Assembly (NCBI GenBank): GCA_034506255.1 | Contig: JAPDPX010000004.1 | Location: forward strand, 434,001 to 498,000 | Length of the DNA stretch: 64,000 nucleotides | Reading direction: 5' to 3' | Source of the DNA: a candidate division KSB1 bacterium | GTDB lineage: Bacteria; Zhuqueibacterota; Zhuqueibacteria; Zhuqueibacterales; Zhuqueibacteraceae | Shown here: piece by piece, positions 40,303 to 49,368 of the stretch | Numbering within the stretch: the first letter of the stretch is position 1 | Layout of the letters: each line of letters starts with the position of its first letter | Notes under the pieces: model-generated | What the model saw: only the letters and a program-made list of their open reading frames with translations | What the model was told of the DNA's origin: nothing | Database searches by the model: none | Program-made: the position numbers and the translations under genes

Positions 40303-41388
40303 ATGGATCTCACCGCAAAGTCTGCTGCGTTGAAAGTCAAAGACAAGCTCTACACCCTGGCCTCCGCGCTCGATGAGGCGCACATGCAGGCCAAGTTGCG
40401 GCCGCTGGTGCAAGCGCGTTTCGGCCAATCCGTGGAAGTGGACCGGGTTGACATCGAAATTCTGCGCCGCCGCAATCAACGCTGCGTGGTGCGCTATCAC
40501 CTCGCGCTCACCGGCGCGGCACAGCAGGTTTGGCGCGTGATCGGCAAAGTCTACAAGGCCAATCAGGGCCGGCAGGTTTATGACGACATGTGCACGCTGT
40601 GGCGGCACGGCTTCGACCGCGAGGCCGGCGATGGCATCAGCATGCCCGAGCCCTACGATTTTTGGGATGACCTGTGCCTGCTTTTGCAGGAGGAGGTGCC
40701 GGGCGTTCCGGTCAAGGCGTTTGCCCGGAAAGCGGAGAACACCGCGGCCTTCCGGTTGCTGGCGCGCACGCTGGTGAAGCTGCATCGTTCGCCACTGGCG
40801 CCCGGCACGCCCTTCACCGTGCGCGAGCTGCTCACCCGCTGCCATCCCCGCCATGAGTTTCTGGCGCTGGCGCTGCCCAATTTGGCGCCGGCGATCGACT
40901 ACCTGGTCACCACTGCCTTCAAGTTGGAGGCGGCGTTCGGCCGAATTGCCATGACACCGTTGCACGGCGATTTTCATCTCGGCCAGGTTCATCTCGAGGG
41001 CAACCGCGCGTGGTTGATCGATTATGATGCGCTGTGCTACGGCGATCCGGCCTCCGATCTCGGCAATCTGCTCGTCTTTCTGCGCGGCAAAGTGAAGCGC
41101 GCGCCCGGCCTGCCCGTGCTGCTCGAAGCCTTCCTCGACGAATACTTCACCTTCATGGATCCGGCGATTCGGCAACGGCTGCCGCTGCACGAAGGTTTGA
41201 CACATCTGCGCCGCGCCTGCAAATGCCTGCGTCTGCAGGAGCCCGGCTGGGAGAAGAAGGCGCAGCGCATGATCGCGCGCGGCCTCGCCTGCTTTGAACA
41301 AATGAAGGCCAGCCCGGCCGCCTTCGCCGCCCTGCTGCCGAATGCTCTCGAAGAAGAGGATGAAGAAGAGTTGTGGGAAGCGAATTGA
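40303..41388 (+). CDS. APH/choline-kinase-fold phosphotransferase 1 (catalytic motif intact)
   Basis: 361 aa. The catalytic loop LHGDFHLGQ (H221, D223) and metal-binding LIDYD (D240, D242) are both present; the usual Asn of HGDxxxxN is Gln. A single N-lobe motif (RRRNQRC, about 55-61) appears without the PG found in its relatives. This is an aminoglycoside-phosphotransferase-type small-molecule kinase, by context more likely acting on a sugar or lipid alcohol than on a drug. AGGGG is 8 nt before ATG 40303. It ends in an acidic EEEDEEELWEAN tail. One of five family members in this cluster. Confidence 0.82.
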   Translation: MDLTAKSAALKVKDKLYTLASALDEAHMQAKLRPLVQARFGQSVEVDRVDIEILRRRNQRCVVRYHLALTGAAQQVWRVIGKVYKANQGRQVYDDMCTLWRHGFDREAGDGISMPEPYDFWDDLCLLLQEEVPGVPVKAFARKAENTAAFRLLARTLVKLHRSPLAPGTPFTVRELLTRCHPRHEFLALALPNLAPAIDYLVTTAFKLEAAFGRIAMTPLHGDFHLGQVHLEGNRAWLIDYDALCYGDPASDLGNLLVFLRGKVKRAPGLPVLLEAFLDEYFTFMDPAIRQRLPLHEGLTHLRRACKCLRLQEPGWEKKAQRMIARGLACFEQMKASPAAFAALLPNALEEEDEEELWEAN

Positions 41389-41546
41389 CCGGGCCCGGCC
41401 ACAAGCCGGCTTTTCCGCAGCATGGCCGGCGGAAGGTATCCTTCAACCATGAACTCGCAGGGGGGCTGCCGGCCGCATGATCTGTCGTCATGCACGTGGG
41501 CAGGCCGCTTGATCGCGCGGTGATCCCTAATCCGGTGTGTTGCAAA

Positions 41547-42587
41547 ATGAATGAAGTTGCCGCGACGCCGATGGCTGGTGTGCTTAGCTTGCATGATCGC
41601 AAGCTGCCCGGTTTGCGGCAGGCGCTCGATCCCGCGGCGGTTCGCGCCTGGCTGCTCTCCCGGGTTCCCGGCCTGGCGGATGCCGAGGACACTCCGGCCA
41701 TCACACTGCTGAAATACACGCCCGGCAAACGCTGCGTGCTCGCTTACGAATGTGGCGGGGCACCACGCCGGCGGTTGATCGGCAAAATTTACCGGCATGA
41801 TCGCGGCCTGGCGGTGTTCGACAACATGAGCCGGCTGTGGCAGGTGGCGCAGCGGAGCGACCCGCCTTTTCACATGCCCCGGCCGCTGGTTTATCTGCCG
41901 GAGTGGGGCATGGTGGTGCAGGAGGCCGCCGGCGGCATCCGCGCCGATCATCTGCTCCGGCAGCAGACTTTCGCCGGCGTGGTGCAGGCCGCGGCGCGCA
42001 ATCTCGCGGCGCTGCATCGCCTGGAAGTCGAGTTACCGCGCCGGGACAACCTGGCGCAGCATCTGTTGAAACTCTGCCATCCGGGATGGGAACATTTGCT
42101 GGCAGACTTGCCGGAGGAAAACACCCGGCTGCGCCGAATCATCACCCATTTGCTTGCGACTCACCCCCGGCGCAGCCTTGGTCCGGTTCACGGTGATCTC
42201 ACCCTCACTCAGATTTTCAGCAACGCCGGCGAGGTGAGCTTCATCGATTTTGACGGTTTGTGCCATGCGCCGGCCGCGCTCGATGTCGGCAACTTTTTGG
42301 TGGCGCTCGAAATGCACCTTGGCCCTGACAGCCAGCCGTTGCGCGCCGCTTTTCTGGAACAATATGACCGGCTGCGCCCGTTGACGACGCTGCCCGCCAT
42401 GGCGGAATATCGTGCCCTGGCTTACTTGCGCCGCGCCATGATTGCCTGGCGACAGCGGCCCCGGCACTGGCGGCAACGGGCACAAGCCCTGCTCGCCGCG
42501 GCCGAACACGCGCTGGTGCATGCCGACGATTTTCTGACAACCTGCCTGAGCCAGGAGGTTGGGAATACACTCGGAGAGGATGCATGA
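41547..42587 (+). CDS. APH/choline-kinase-fold phosphotransferase 2 (catalytic motif intact)
   Basis: 346 aa. N-lobe motif KYTPGKRCVLAY (Y57-C63), catalytic VHGDLTLTQ (H215, D217) and metal motif FIDFD (D234, D236) are all intact; Asn again replaced by Gln. Expected to phosphorylate a small alcohol. The start is uncertain: ATG 41490 is possible and no site has a good ribosome-binding sequence. The stop overlaps the next gene's ATG by 4 nt (ATGA), a sign of translational coupling with the ABC exporter. Confidence 0.82.
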   Translation: MNEVAATPMAGVLSLHDRKLPGLRQALDPAAVRAWLLSRVPGLADAEDTPAITLLKYTPGKRCVLAYECGGAPRRRLIGKIYRHDRGLAVFDNMSRLWQVAQRSDPPFHMPRPLVYLPEWGMVVQEAAGGIRADHLLRQQTFAGVVQAAARNLAALHRLEVELPRRDNLAQHLLKLCHPGWEHLLADLPEENTRLRRIITHLLATHPRRSLGPVHGDLTLTQIFSNAGEVSFIDFDGLCHAPAALDVGNFLVALEMHLGPDSQPLRAAFLEQYDRLRPLTTLPAMAEYRALAYLRRAMIAWRQRPRHWRQRAQALLAAAEHALVHADDFLTTCLSQEVGNTLGEDA

Positions 42588-44512
42588 AGCAGGTGGATTT
42601 TGCAACGCATCACTTGAAAGCGCAAAAATATGCCAAAGCCGACCGTGTCAGCTGGAAGGAACTGGTCAAATTCTACCGCGTTTTTGGCCGGCACTACCGC
42701 ACCTATTGGCGAACGCTGGCCGTGGCCTACAGCGCACTCGGCATCAGCATTCTCACCGCGCTGCTGGTGCCATGGCCGCTCAAGCTGATTCTCGATCATC
42801 TTGTGCTCGCCAAGCCGTTTCCCGAGGCGCTGGCTTTTTTGCCACGTTTCCTGGGGACCGACCCCCACAATCTCCTGCTGGGTCTGTCGCTGGCGATCAT
42901 CCTGATCACGTTTGTCGACGGCACCTTTTCCTACATTGCCAAATACCTGCTCTCTTCCACCGGCGACCGCATGCTCGCCGATATTCGCGAGCGGGTGTTT
43001 GCGCATCTGCAGCGGCTGTCGCTCTCCTTTCACAACCATTTCCGTTCGAGCGACATCGTCTATCGCATGACCTCCGACATCAACGGCCTGAAGCCGATGT
43101 TGATCGAGTTGCCGCAGGATAGTATCAACCGTTTCGGCCAGATCATCGCCTATGCCGGCATGATGCTGGTGCTGGATTGGCGCCTGGCGTTGATGGCACT
43201 CGCGGGCGTGCCCGTGCTCTTTTATTACAATCTGCGTTTCGGCGCGGGGGTGAAGCGGGCCGCCAAAACCAAACGCAGCCGCGAGACCGAGGTGACCAGC
43301 ATCATTCTGGAAAACGTCGACGCCCTGGCCCTGGTGCAGGCCTATGGCAAGGAGTCGGCGGAAAAGGCGCGTTTCGAGCAACAAAACCGCCAGAGCATGT
43401 CCGCTGACATCGCCGCCATGCGGCTGGCGAAAATGTTCAAGCGGGTGGCAGACATGATCGTGGCGACCGCCACCGCCGTGGTGATCTACTGGGGCGGCCG
43501 GCATGCCCTCAGCGCTGACATCACGCCCGGCGTGCTGTTCATCTTCTTCAACTATCTCAAAGAGCTGTACGGCCCGATCGATAAATACGCCACCCTGCTT
43601 TTTGAAGTCGCAAAATCGCAGGTGGCTGCCGGCCGGCTGTTGGAGCTGGTCGAAACCGACATGGTGATGCAGGATGCCAAAGACGCCGTGCCGGCGCCCC
43701 GGCTGTCCGGCCGCGTCGAATTCAAGGAGGTCTCCTTCTCCTATCGCAAAGGCCAGCCCGAGGTGCTGCAGAACATCAATTTCACCGTCGCACCCGGGGA
43801 AAAGGTGGCGATCGTCGGGCACAGCGGCGCCGGCAAATCCACCCTCATCAGCCTGCTGCTGCGTTTTTATGATCCCACCGCCGGCAAAATCCTGATGGAC
43901 GGTCAGGATATTCGCCGCTTCACCCTCGCCTCATTGCGCCAGCAGGTCACCATTGTGCTGCAGGAGGCCAAGCTGATGCGGCGCACCATCCGTGACAACA
44001 TCGCCTTTGGCCGCGAGGATGCCAGCGATGAAGAAATCATCGCCGCCGCCAAAGCCGCCCAGGCCCATGACTTCATCATGCAATTGCCCGACGGCTACGA
44101 CACCATGATTTGGGATGGCGGCGACAATCTTTCCGGCGGCCAGCGCCAGCGCCTCAGCATTGCACGCGCCATGCTGCGCAACTCGCCCATCCTGATTCTG
44201 GATGAGCCCTCCGCCGGCCTGGATGCCAAGGCCGAGGCGCTGGTAACCCAGGCGATCGAAGAGTTGACGCGCAACAAGACGACCTTCATCATCGCACATC
44301 GTTTCAGCACCATCCGCAACGCCGACAAAATCATCGTGCTGGAGCAGGGTCGTCTGGCACAAGTCGGCACCCATGAACAGCTCATGGACACCAGCCCGCA
44401 ATACCGCGAGCTTTACGAATTGCAGGTATTGGGACACCGTCCCAAAGCGGGCCGCCACCTCATGGCCGAGGAAAATCCGCCCGTCGCGGCAGACCCCGCC
44501 ATGGCAAATTGA
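42584..44512 (+). CDS. ABC exporter, fused membrane and ATPase domains (MsbA-like)
   Basis: 642 aa half-transporter working as a homodimer. Six membrane helices (about 40-330) precede an ATPase domain with Walker A GHSGAGKST, Q-loop, signature LSGGQRQRLSIARAML, Walker B and LILDEPSAGLD, and H-loop IIAHRFSTI. Sequence style is MsbA/lipid or glycolipid flippase and peptide exporter. Its 4-nt overlap with the upstream kinase gene and GGAGAGGA ribosome-binding site support coupled synthesis. In context, export of a phosphorylated or glycosylated lipid or peptide product is the simplest reading. Confidence 0.93.
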   Translation: MKQVDFATHHLKAQKYAKADRVSWKELVKFYRVFGRHYRTYWRTLAVAYSALGISILTALLVPWPLKLILDHLVLAKPFPEALAFLPRFLGTDPHNLLLGLSLAIILITFVDGTFSYIAKYLLSSTGDRMLADIRERVFAHLQRLSLSFHNHFRSSDIVYRMTSDINGLKPMLIELPQDSINRFGQIIAYAGMMLVLDWRLALMALAGVPVLFYYNLRFGAGVKRAAKTKRSRETEVTSIILENVDALALVQAYGKESAEKARFEQQNRQSMSADIAAMRLAKMFKRVADMIVATATAVVIYWGGRHALSADITPGVLFIFFNYLKELYGPIDKYATLLFEVAKSQVAAGRLLELVETDMVMQDAKDAVPAPRLSGRVEFKEVSFSYRKGQPEVLQNINFTVAPGEKVAIVGHSGAGKSTLISLLLRFYDPTAGKILMDGQDIRRFTLASLRQQVTIVLQEAKLMRRTIRDNIAFGREDASDEEIIAAAKAAQAHDFIMQLPDGYDTMIWDGGDNLSGGQRQRLSIARAMLRNSPILILDEPSAGLDAKAEALVTQAIEELTRNKTTFIIAHRFSTIRNADKIIVLEQGRLAQVGTHEQLMDTSPQYRELYELQVLGHRPKAGRHLMAEENPPVAADPAMAN

Positions 44513-44699
44513 CCATGCACCACTTTGGCCCGGCCAGCGTCGTCAGCGCAGACCTGTCGCCGTGCCGTGACCCCGCCAGGGCATGCTGCCGGGAAAACCC
44601 CGGCGCCGCATGCCCGACCATCCGCCGGCGCCTTGCCCAAAAAGGCTTGGTGGCGGGGGTCGGAATCGCAACCATCGCATCAGTTTGAGGAATGACCAC

Positions 44700-46070
44700 A
44701 TGGGCGATGCCCCAACCTTGCTGCCGGACACCCACTTTCCCCAACTGCCCGTGCTCACCAACGCGCTGGCGATGAAAACGCGTTTGCAGGAAGAGTTCAA
44801 GCGCAACCACAGCTTGTTGCATATTCATGATCTGCGCCTGCTGCAGATGCGCTACAAGCCCGGGAAGAAATGTGAAGTGTGCTACGAACTGCACATCAGT
44901 GACCTCGCCTCCGGCCGCAGCGGCTGGCAGATTCTCGCCGGCATTGCGGAAGCGCCGGCAAAGGTGGCGGGCAAATTCGAAAAGGCGCGCAGCAAGCCGC
45001 AGGTGACGCCGGCCTTCGGCCCCGCACTGCATCTGCTGCCCGATCTCGCTTTGCTGCTGTGGAGTTTCCCCAACGACTCCCATCTGCCGCAGTTGCCACG
45101 CCTGCTGGACCCCGCCGGTCGATTGGCTTTGCTGCAGGCACATCGCACCACCCTCAGGCCGGACAGTGAAGCGGGTCTGGTGTCCGCGGCCACCGAGCTG
45201 GTCAAATACGCACCGTTTGACCGTTGCACCCTGCGCCACCAGTTGCATTTCAACGATGGTGTCCGCCTGACGCTGTACAGCAAAACCTACAATGACAAGA
45301 CCAGTGCCGCCGGCGTCTTTGCCACCATGCAGGCGGTGTGGCAGGCGCCGGTCTGTCAATCCGGTGCCTTCATCGTACCCCGCCCGCTGTTCTGTGAACC
45401 CGGGTACAACACGCTGTTCATGTCAGCCCTGCAGGGCACGAATGTCGATGCGCATCTCGATCGGCTCGATCTCGCGCGGACGGCGGCGCGGGTGGGCGCC
45501 GGTCTGGCAGGCCTGCAGCAATGCCCGCTCAACAACCTGCCAGTGCGCTCCAGCGAACAGATGCTCGCCGAAGTGATGAAAGCCGGTCAAACCATCGTGA
45601 CCTACGACGCGGCGCATCAGGCGCTGCTGGCGGATTTGCTGCAAACCATGCGGGCGCGGCAGGCGACCCTGCCGGCGATGCCGGTCACTCCGGTGCACAC
45701 CGGCTTCCGTCTGTCACAATGTCTGCTGGTCGAAGATCGACTGGCGGTGATTGATTTCGATGACTTCCAGCGCGGCAATCCCGTCGAAGATGCCGCCAGC
45801 TTCGTGGCGCATTTGCTGTATTTGCCCCTGCGCGACAAGCTGACCACCGCGCAAAGCGAAACGGCGATCACGCATTTTTGCCGCGGTTATGCCGCCGCCG
45901 CCCCCTGGGGGTTGCCGCAGGCGGTGATGACATGGTACACTGCCGCGCAGCTCATCGCCAAACAGGCAGTCAAGTGCATCAATCTCGGCAAGAAGGATCA
46001 TGCCCGGAAAGTTGCGCGCCTGCTCGAACTGGCGCACGAGGTGCTGACCCGTGAAAAGAACTGGTGTTGA
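44700..46070 (+). CDS. APH-fold pseudokinase-like protein A, duplicated N-lobe motif
   Basis: 456 aa. Two copies of the family's N-lobe motif: RYKPGKKCEVCY (Y52-C58) and KYAPFDRCTLRH (Y170-C176). The C-lobe has VHTGFRLSQ where the normal catalytic HGD is HTG (H333, T334, G335), so the base Asp is lost, but the metal motif VIDFDDF (D352, D354) remains. It may bind nucleotide without efficient phosphotransfer. GAGG is 9 nt before ATG 44700; the frame is open upstream to 44583 without family support. Follows the ABC exporter. Confidence 0.8.
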   Translation: MGDAPTLLPDTHFPQLPVLTNALAMKTRLQEEFKRNHSLLHIHDLRLLQMRYKPGKKCEVCYELHISDLASGRSGWQILAGIAEAPAKVAGKFEKARSKPQVTPAFGPALHLLPDLALLLWSFPNDSHLPQLPRLLDPAGRLALLQAHRTTLRPDSEAGLVSAATELVKYAPFDRCTLRHQLHFNDGVRLTLYSKTYNDKTSAAGVFATMQAVWQAPVCQSGAFIVPRPLFCEPGYNTLFMSALQGTNVDAHLDRLDLARTAARVGAGLAGLQQCPLNNLPVRSSEQMLAEVMKAGQTIVTYDAAHQALLADLLQTMRARQATLPAMPVTPVHTGFRLSQCLLVEDRLAVIDFDDFQRGNPVEDAASFVAHLLYLPLRDKLTTAQSETAITHFCRGYAAAAPWGLPQAVMTWYTAAQLIAKQAVKCINLGKKDHARKVARLLELAHEVLTREKNWC

Positions 46071-46124
46071 TCGCATGATCTGCCGTTGCTGCGACATTCC
46101 GAAATTCTCCGCCTAGGACCGGGC

Positions 46125-47504
46125 ATGCCAGCAGAATTCCTCCACCAGGATGCTCACCTGCCGCATCTCCCCACTCTGACAGATCCGGCGGCCATGGTGC
46201 ATGTGTTCAATGCCCATCGCCAGCGTCTGCCGCTGCTGGGGGCACGCACTGTGCGAGGGACGGAGATCGAAAAAATTTATTACCGCCCGGGACGGCACCT
46301 GAGCGTGCTTTATCGCGTGCATCTCGATGACGGTGACGATTGCTGGCTGTTTGCCAGTTCCTTTCCCGCGCGCCGGGCGGAGAAGCAATTCCACAAGGCG
46401 CAAGCCATGGCCGGCAGCAGCTCTGCCGCGCCGGACTTTTGGCCGGAATGGGACATGGTGCTCTGGCCCTTCCCGGGCGACGACAAAATGCCGGCTTTGC
46501 AGCAACTGGTGCAACCGGCGGTGGTGGCATCACTGGTTGAACAGCAGCAGCAGGCTTTCGGCCTCGATGGCTCCTGGCGGGTGCAACAACTGCGTCTGCG
46601 CCGGGTGAAATACATGCCGCGCAAACGCTGTGTGCTGCGCTACGATCTTCTGCTCGGCAATGCTGCCGGTGGATCGCGGCCATTGGTTTTTTTCAGCAAA
46701 AGTCACGGTGACGCTGCCAGTCGGCGGCATTTCGAAAACACCCGCCGTGCCTGCCAGGCTCTGGCCGGCGAGGCCCACGGTCGTCCGCAGACGGAAGCGA
46801 CGGGCAACTTCGAAATCCCGCGGCCGGTTTTGCTGTTGGCGGAATTCGACACCTTTTGGCAGGAGGAATGGCATGGCCGGCCGGTGCTGGAAGTTCTGGC
46901 GCAGGAGGAATGGCAAACGCTGTTTGCGCAGATCGCGCGGCGGGTGGCGCACCTTCATCTTTGCCAGGTGCCGGATTTGCGACCTGCTGAAAGCATCGAC
47001 GGCCTGCTTACGGCCGCCGAGCTCGATGCCGGACATTTTATTCATCTCCTGCCGCAGCATGCTCCGGCGTGCGAGCGGGTGCTGGCCGCATTGCGCACCG
47101 CCAAACACCACATGGCCGAAACGCGCGGGCCACTCACTCTCGTGCATGGTGCCCTGCGGCTGGAGCAGTTGCTGAGCAACGGTGACCGTTTCGCATTGCT
47201 CGATTGGGACGCCCTCGCCCAGGGCGACCCGCTCGCGGACCTGGCTGAGTTCATCGCCTCCCTGCGCCTGCTGGAGTTTTCCCTCGGCTGGGAGCGGCCA
47301 CGCCTGCAGGCCGCCGCCCGGCAACTTTGCGAGACTTATGCCGGCCTGGTGCCCTGGCCGCTCGCCACCAGACGCCTCGCCTGGTATGCTCTCGCCTTTT
47401 GGATCGGCAAGATGCATCTGGCGGTGGTCAATCTCGATTATCGCATCATGGCGCGCTTCCCGCAGGCCTGGGCTGTGACCGAAGAATGGCTGGCCCAGCT
47501 TTGA
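46125..47504 (+). CDS. APH-fold pseudokinase-like protein B, duplicated N-lobe motif
   Basis: 459 aa. N-lobe motifs YYRPGRHLSVLY (Y53-L59) and KYMPRKRCVLRY (Y163-C169). Catalytic loop VHGALRLEQ has Ala343 in place of the Asp; metal motif LLDWD (D360, D362) is kept. Same architecture as protein A, 54 nt upstream. AGGA lies 7 nt before ATG 46125; a TTG at 46086 is a weaker alternative. The last gene before a 574-bp repeat-containing gap. Its role is unknown; pseudokinases often act as allosteric partners (inference). Confidence 0.8.
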   Translation: MPAEFLHQDAHLPHLPTLTDPAAMVHVFNAHRQRLPLLGARTVRGTEIEKIYYRPGRHLSVLYRVHLDDGDDCWLFASSFPARRAEKQFHKAQAMAGSSSAAPDFWPEWDMVLWPFPGDDKMPALQQLVQPAVVASLVEQQQQAFGLDGSWRVQQLRLRRVKYMPRKRCVLRYDLLLGNAAGGSRPLVFFSKSHGDAASRRHFENTRRACQALAGEAHGRPQTEATGNFEIPRPVLLLAEFDTFWQEEWHGRPVLEVLAQEEWQTLFAQIARRVAHLHLCQVPDLRPAESIDGLLTAAELDAGHFIHLLPQHAPACERVLAALRTAKHHMAETRGPLTLVHGALRLEQLLSNGDRFALLDWDALAQGDPLADLAEFIASLRLLEFSLGWERPRLQAAARQLCETYAGLVPWPLATRRLAWYALAFWIGKMHLAVVNLDYRIMARFPQAWAVTEEWLAQL

Positions 47505-48078
47505 AGAGCGCTCCCGACATGCCCAAAACCTGAATTTTGCCTGCCGGCTTGCTGTTGCCCGGAAGAGATGGCGTGTTCACGAACTCCGTCAGGAGTGAAC
47601 TGTTTGTGCACAGGGGCATCTTGCGTGTCTTTAAACTCCGTTGGGAGTGGCCTGTAGAATTTCTCATGATCTGGCTTGGCTTTTTGAAGAGGACCAAGCA
47701 GGTCACTCTGACGGAGTTTGGGGAAATACGATATGCCGCTTCACTAAAAACAGTTCACTCCCACCGGAGTTGATAGCGCGTTGGCCTGCAAAACCTTTTG
47801 TGCCCCACCTCTTTGGTGATTGGGCGTCGCGATCAACTCGGCGTTCCCCGCGGAAAGGATCGATCCGGGTGCAACATTCAGGAAAAAGATGCGGTCTGCA
47901 ACCGAAGAATAATTCCGCCCCGGCGGAACTATGGCTTGCAATTGTTTTCGGGCGAAGTCTCAAGCACCGGCCAAGTTGTTGCGGATCTCGCAAAAGCTTG
48001 TTGGAATAATTGCCTGCCGGAGCCGGCCGTTTGCCATCGTGGGGCGTTGGTTACTCGACTCAACGAAAGATCATCTGC
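47505..48078. other. 574-bp repeat-rich gap inside the glycan cluster
   Basis: Holds the nested inverted repeats at 47582-47771 and a further hairpin TTCCGCC/GGCGGAA near 47910-47926. The short ORFs here run through the repeats and have no ribosome-binding site; I call no gene. The gap splits the cluster into a kinase/exporter half and a GT4/HprK half. Confidence 0.6.
47582..47771. repeat. Nested inverted-repeat cluster (four copies of an AACTCCG-GGAGTG unit)
   Basis: Plus-oriented copies start at 47582 (AACTCCGTCAGGAGTGAACTG) and 47634 (AACTCCGTTGGGAGTGGCCTG). Minus-oriented copies end at 47718 (reverse complement AACTCCGTCAGAGTGACCTG) and 47771 (AACTCCGGTGGGAGTGAACTG). Spacing within each pair is 52 and 53 nt, and the sequences between are related (a GGCAT block), so the whole forms a large imperfect palindrome centred near 47676. 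Such units are REP/MITE-like; no transposase is nearby. Confidence 0.65.
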
Positions 48079-49368
48079 ATGAACATCGCGTATCTCAGCG
48101 CCGATTTTGGCGTGCCGATCTTCGGCTACAAAGGCGCGAGCATCCACGTGCGCGAAGTGACGGCGGCGCTGCGCCGCCTCGGTCACACCGTACACCTTTT
48201 CTCTCCCGCCCTCGAGGCGGAGACCGCCGGCCAGCCTGGATTGTTCGCGGTGCCCGCCCGGCCGGATCACCTCGCCCTGTTCAAAGAGCTCGGCCAGTTG
48301 GACACCTTTCTCGGGGTGAGCACCCGCGTGCGCCACGAATTGCGCAATCTGCTTTACAATTTTACTCTCTATGAGGCCGCGCTCGAGCATCTCCGCCGCC
48401 TGGTGGTGGAAGTGATCTATGAGCGCTATTCGCTTTTCGCCTATGCCGGCATCAAGCTGGCACGCACGCTCGGCATCCCCCACCTGCTCGAAGTCAACGC
48501 GCCGTTGAGCCTCGAGCAGGAGCAAAGCCGCGGGCTGGATCTGAAAATCCTGGCGCGCCATCTCGAACAAAAAATTTGGAACGAAACCGACCGGCTGCTG
48601 GTGGTTTCCAGCGAGCTGAAGCAACTGGCGCTGGGCCTGGGCGTGCCTGCTGAACGCATCGTGGTTCTGCCCAACGGCGTCGATCCGGCACGCTTTCTCG
48701 CGGTGGCCGCCGCCGGCCGGGACTGGCCGGGACAACGCAACGACGCACCGTTGTGCGGTCCGGCCGTGCGTGCGCAATGGCGGCTTGCCGACAAATGCGT
48801 AATCGGGTTCGTGGGCAGTCTCAAAAGCTGGCATGGCACCGAAACCCTGGTGCAGGCCTTCGAAGACATGCCGGCGCACACCCATTTGCTCATCGTGGGT
48901 GACGGCCCGCAGCGCGAAGCCTTGGAGCAGCTCGTGCACGCCCGTCATCTCGAGGCACAGGTCACGTTCACCGGCAAGGTGCCATATGACGACATTCCCG
49001 CCCATATCGCGGCGATGGACATCACGGTGGCGCCCTACACGCCCAGCGCGCATTTCTACTTCTCGCCGATCAAAATTTACGAATACATGATGATGGCCAA
49101 ACCGGTGGTGGCCGGTGCCATCGGCCAGGTGAAGGAAATCGTGGTGCCCGGACAAAATGGTTTGCTCTACGAACCGGGCAATGTGACGGCCTTGCGGCAG
49201 GCACTCCTGCAGCTCGCCGGCGACCCCGCGCGCCGTGCCGAGATGGGCAAAGCGGGGCAGGCCTGGGTGCAGCGCGAGCGCACCTGGGATCACAACGCCG
49301 CCGAGATCGTGCGCCACGCACAGGCCCTGCGCCGCCCCGGAGCACCATCTTCAGGAGTCACGGCATGA
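48079..49368 (+). CDS. Family-4 glycosyltransferase
   Basis: 429 aa, GT-B fold. N-terminal NIAYLSADFGVPIFGYKGAS then VREVTAALRRLGH; C-terminal FVGSLKSWHGTETLVQAFED and SPIKIYEYMMMAKPVVAGAI, where the EYMMMAKPV block is the usual donor-binding loop, although the first acidic residue of EX7E is less standard. Cytosolic. The start at 48079 follows a weak GAAAGA; the frame is open to 48010. The stop overlaps the next GT4 start by 4 nt (ATGA), indicating translational coupling. Confidence 0.88.
   Translation: MNIAYLSADFGVPIFGYKGASIHVREVTAALRRLGHTVHLFSPALEAETAGQPGLFAVPARPDHLALFKELGQLDTFLGVSTRVRHELRNLLYNFTLYEAALEHLRRLVVEVIYERYSLFAYAGIKLARTLGIPHLLEVNAPLSLEQEQSRGLDLKILARHLEQKIWNETDRLLVVSSELKQLALGLGVPAERIVVLPNGVDPARFLAVAAAGRDWPGQRNDAPLCGPAVRAQWRLADKCVIGFVGSLKSWHGTETLVQAFEDMPAHTHLLIVGDGPQREALEQLVHARHLEAQVTFTGKVPYDDIPAHIAAMDITVAPYTPSAHFYFSPIKIYEYMMMAKPVVAGAIGQVKEIVVPGQNGLLYEPGNVTALRQALLQLAGDPARRAEMGKAGQAWVQRERTWDHNAAEIVRHAQALRRPGAPSSGVTA

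Noticed and set aside
47537..48009. Short plus-strand ORFs across the repeat cluster
   Set aside because: They read through the inverted repeats, lack ribosome-binding sites and look like chance frames.
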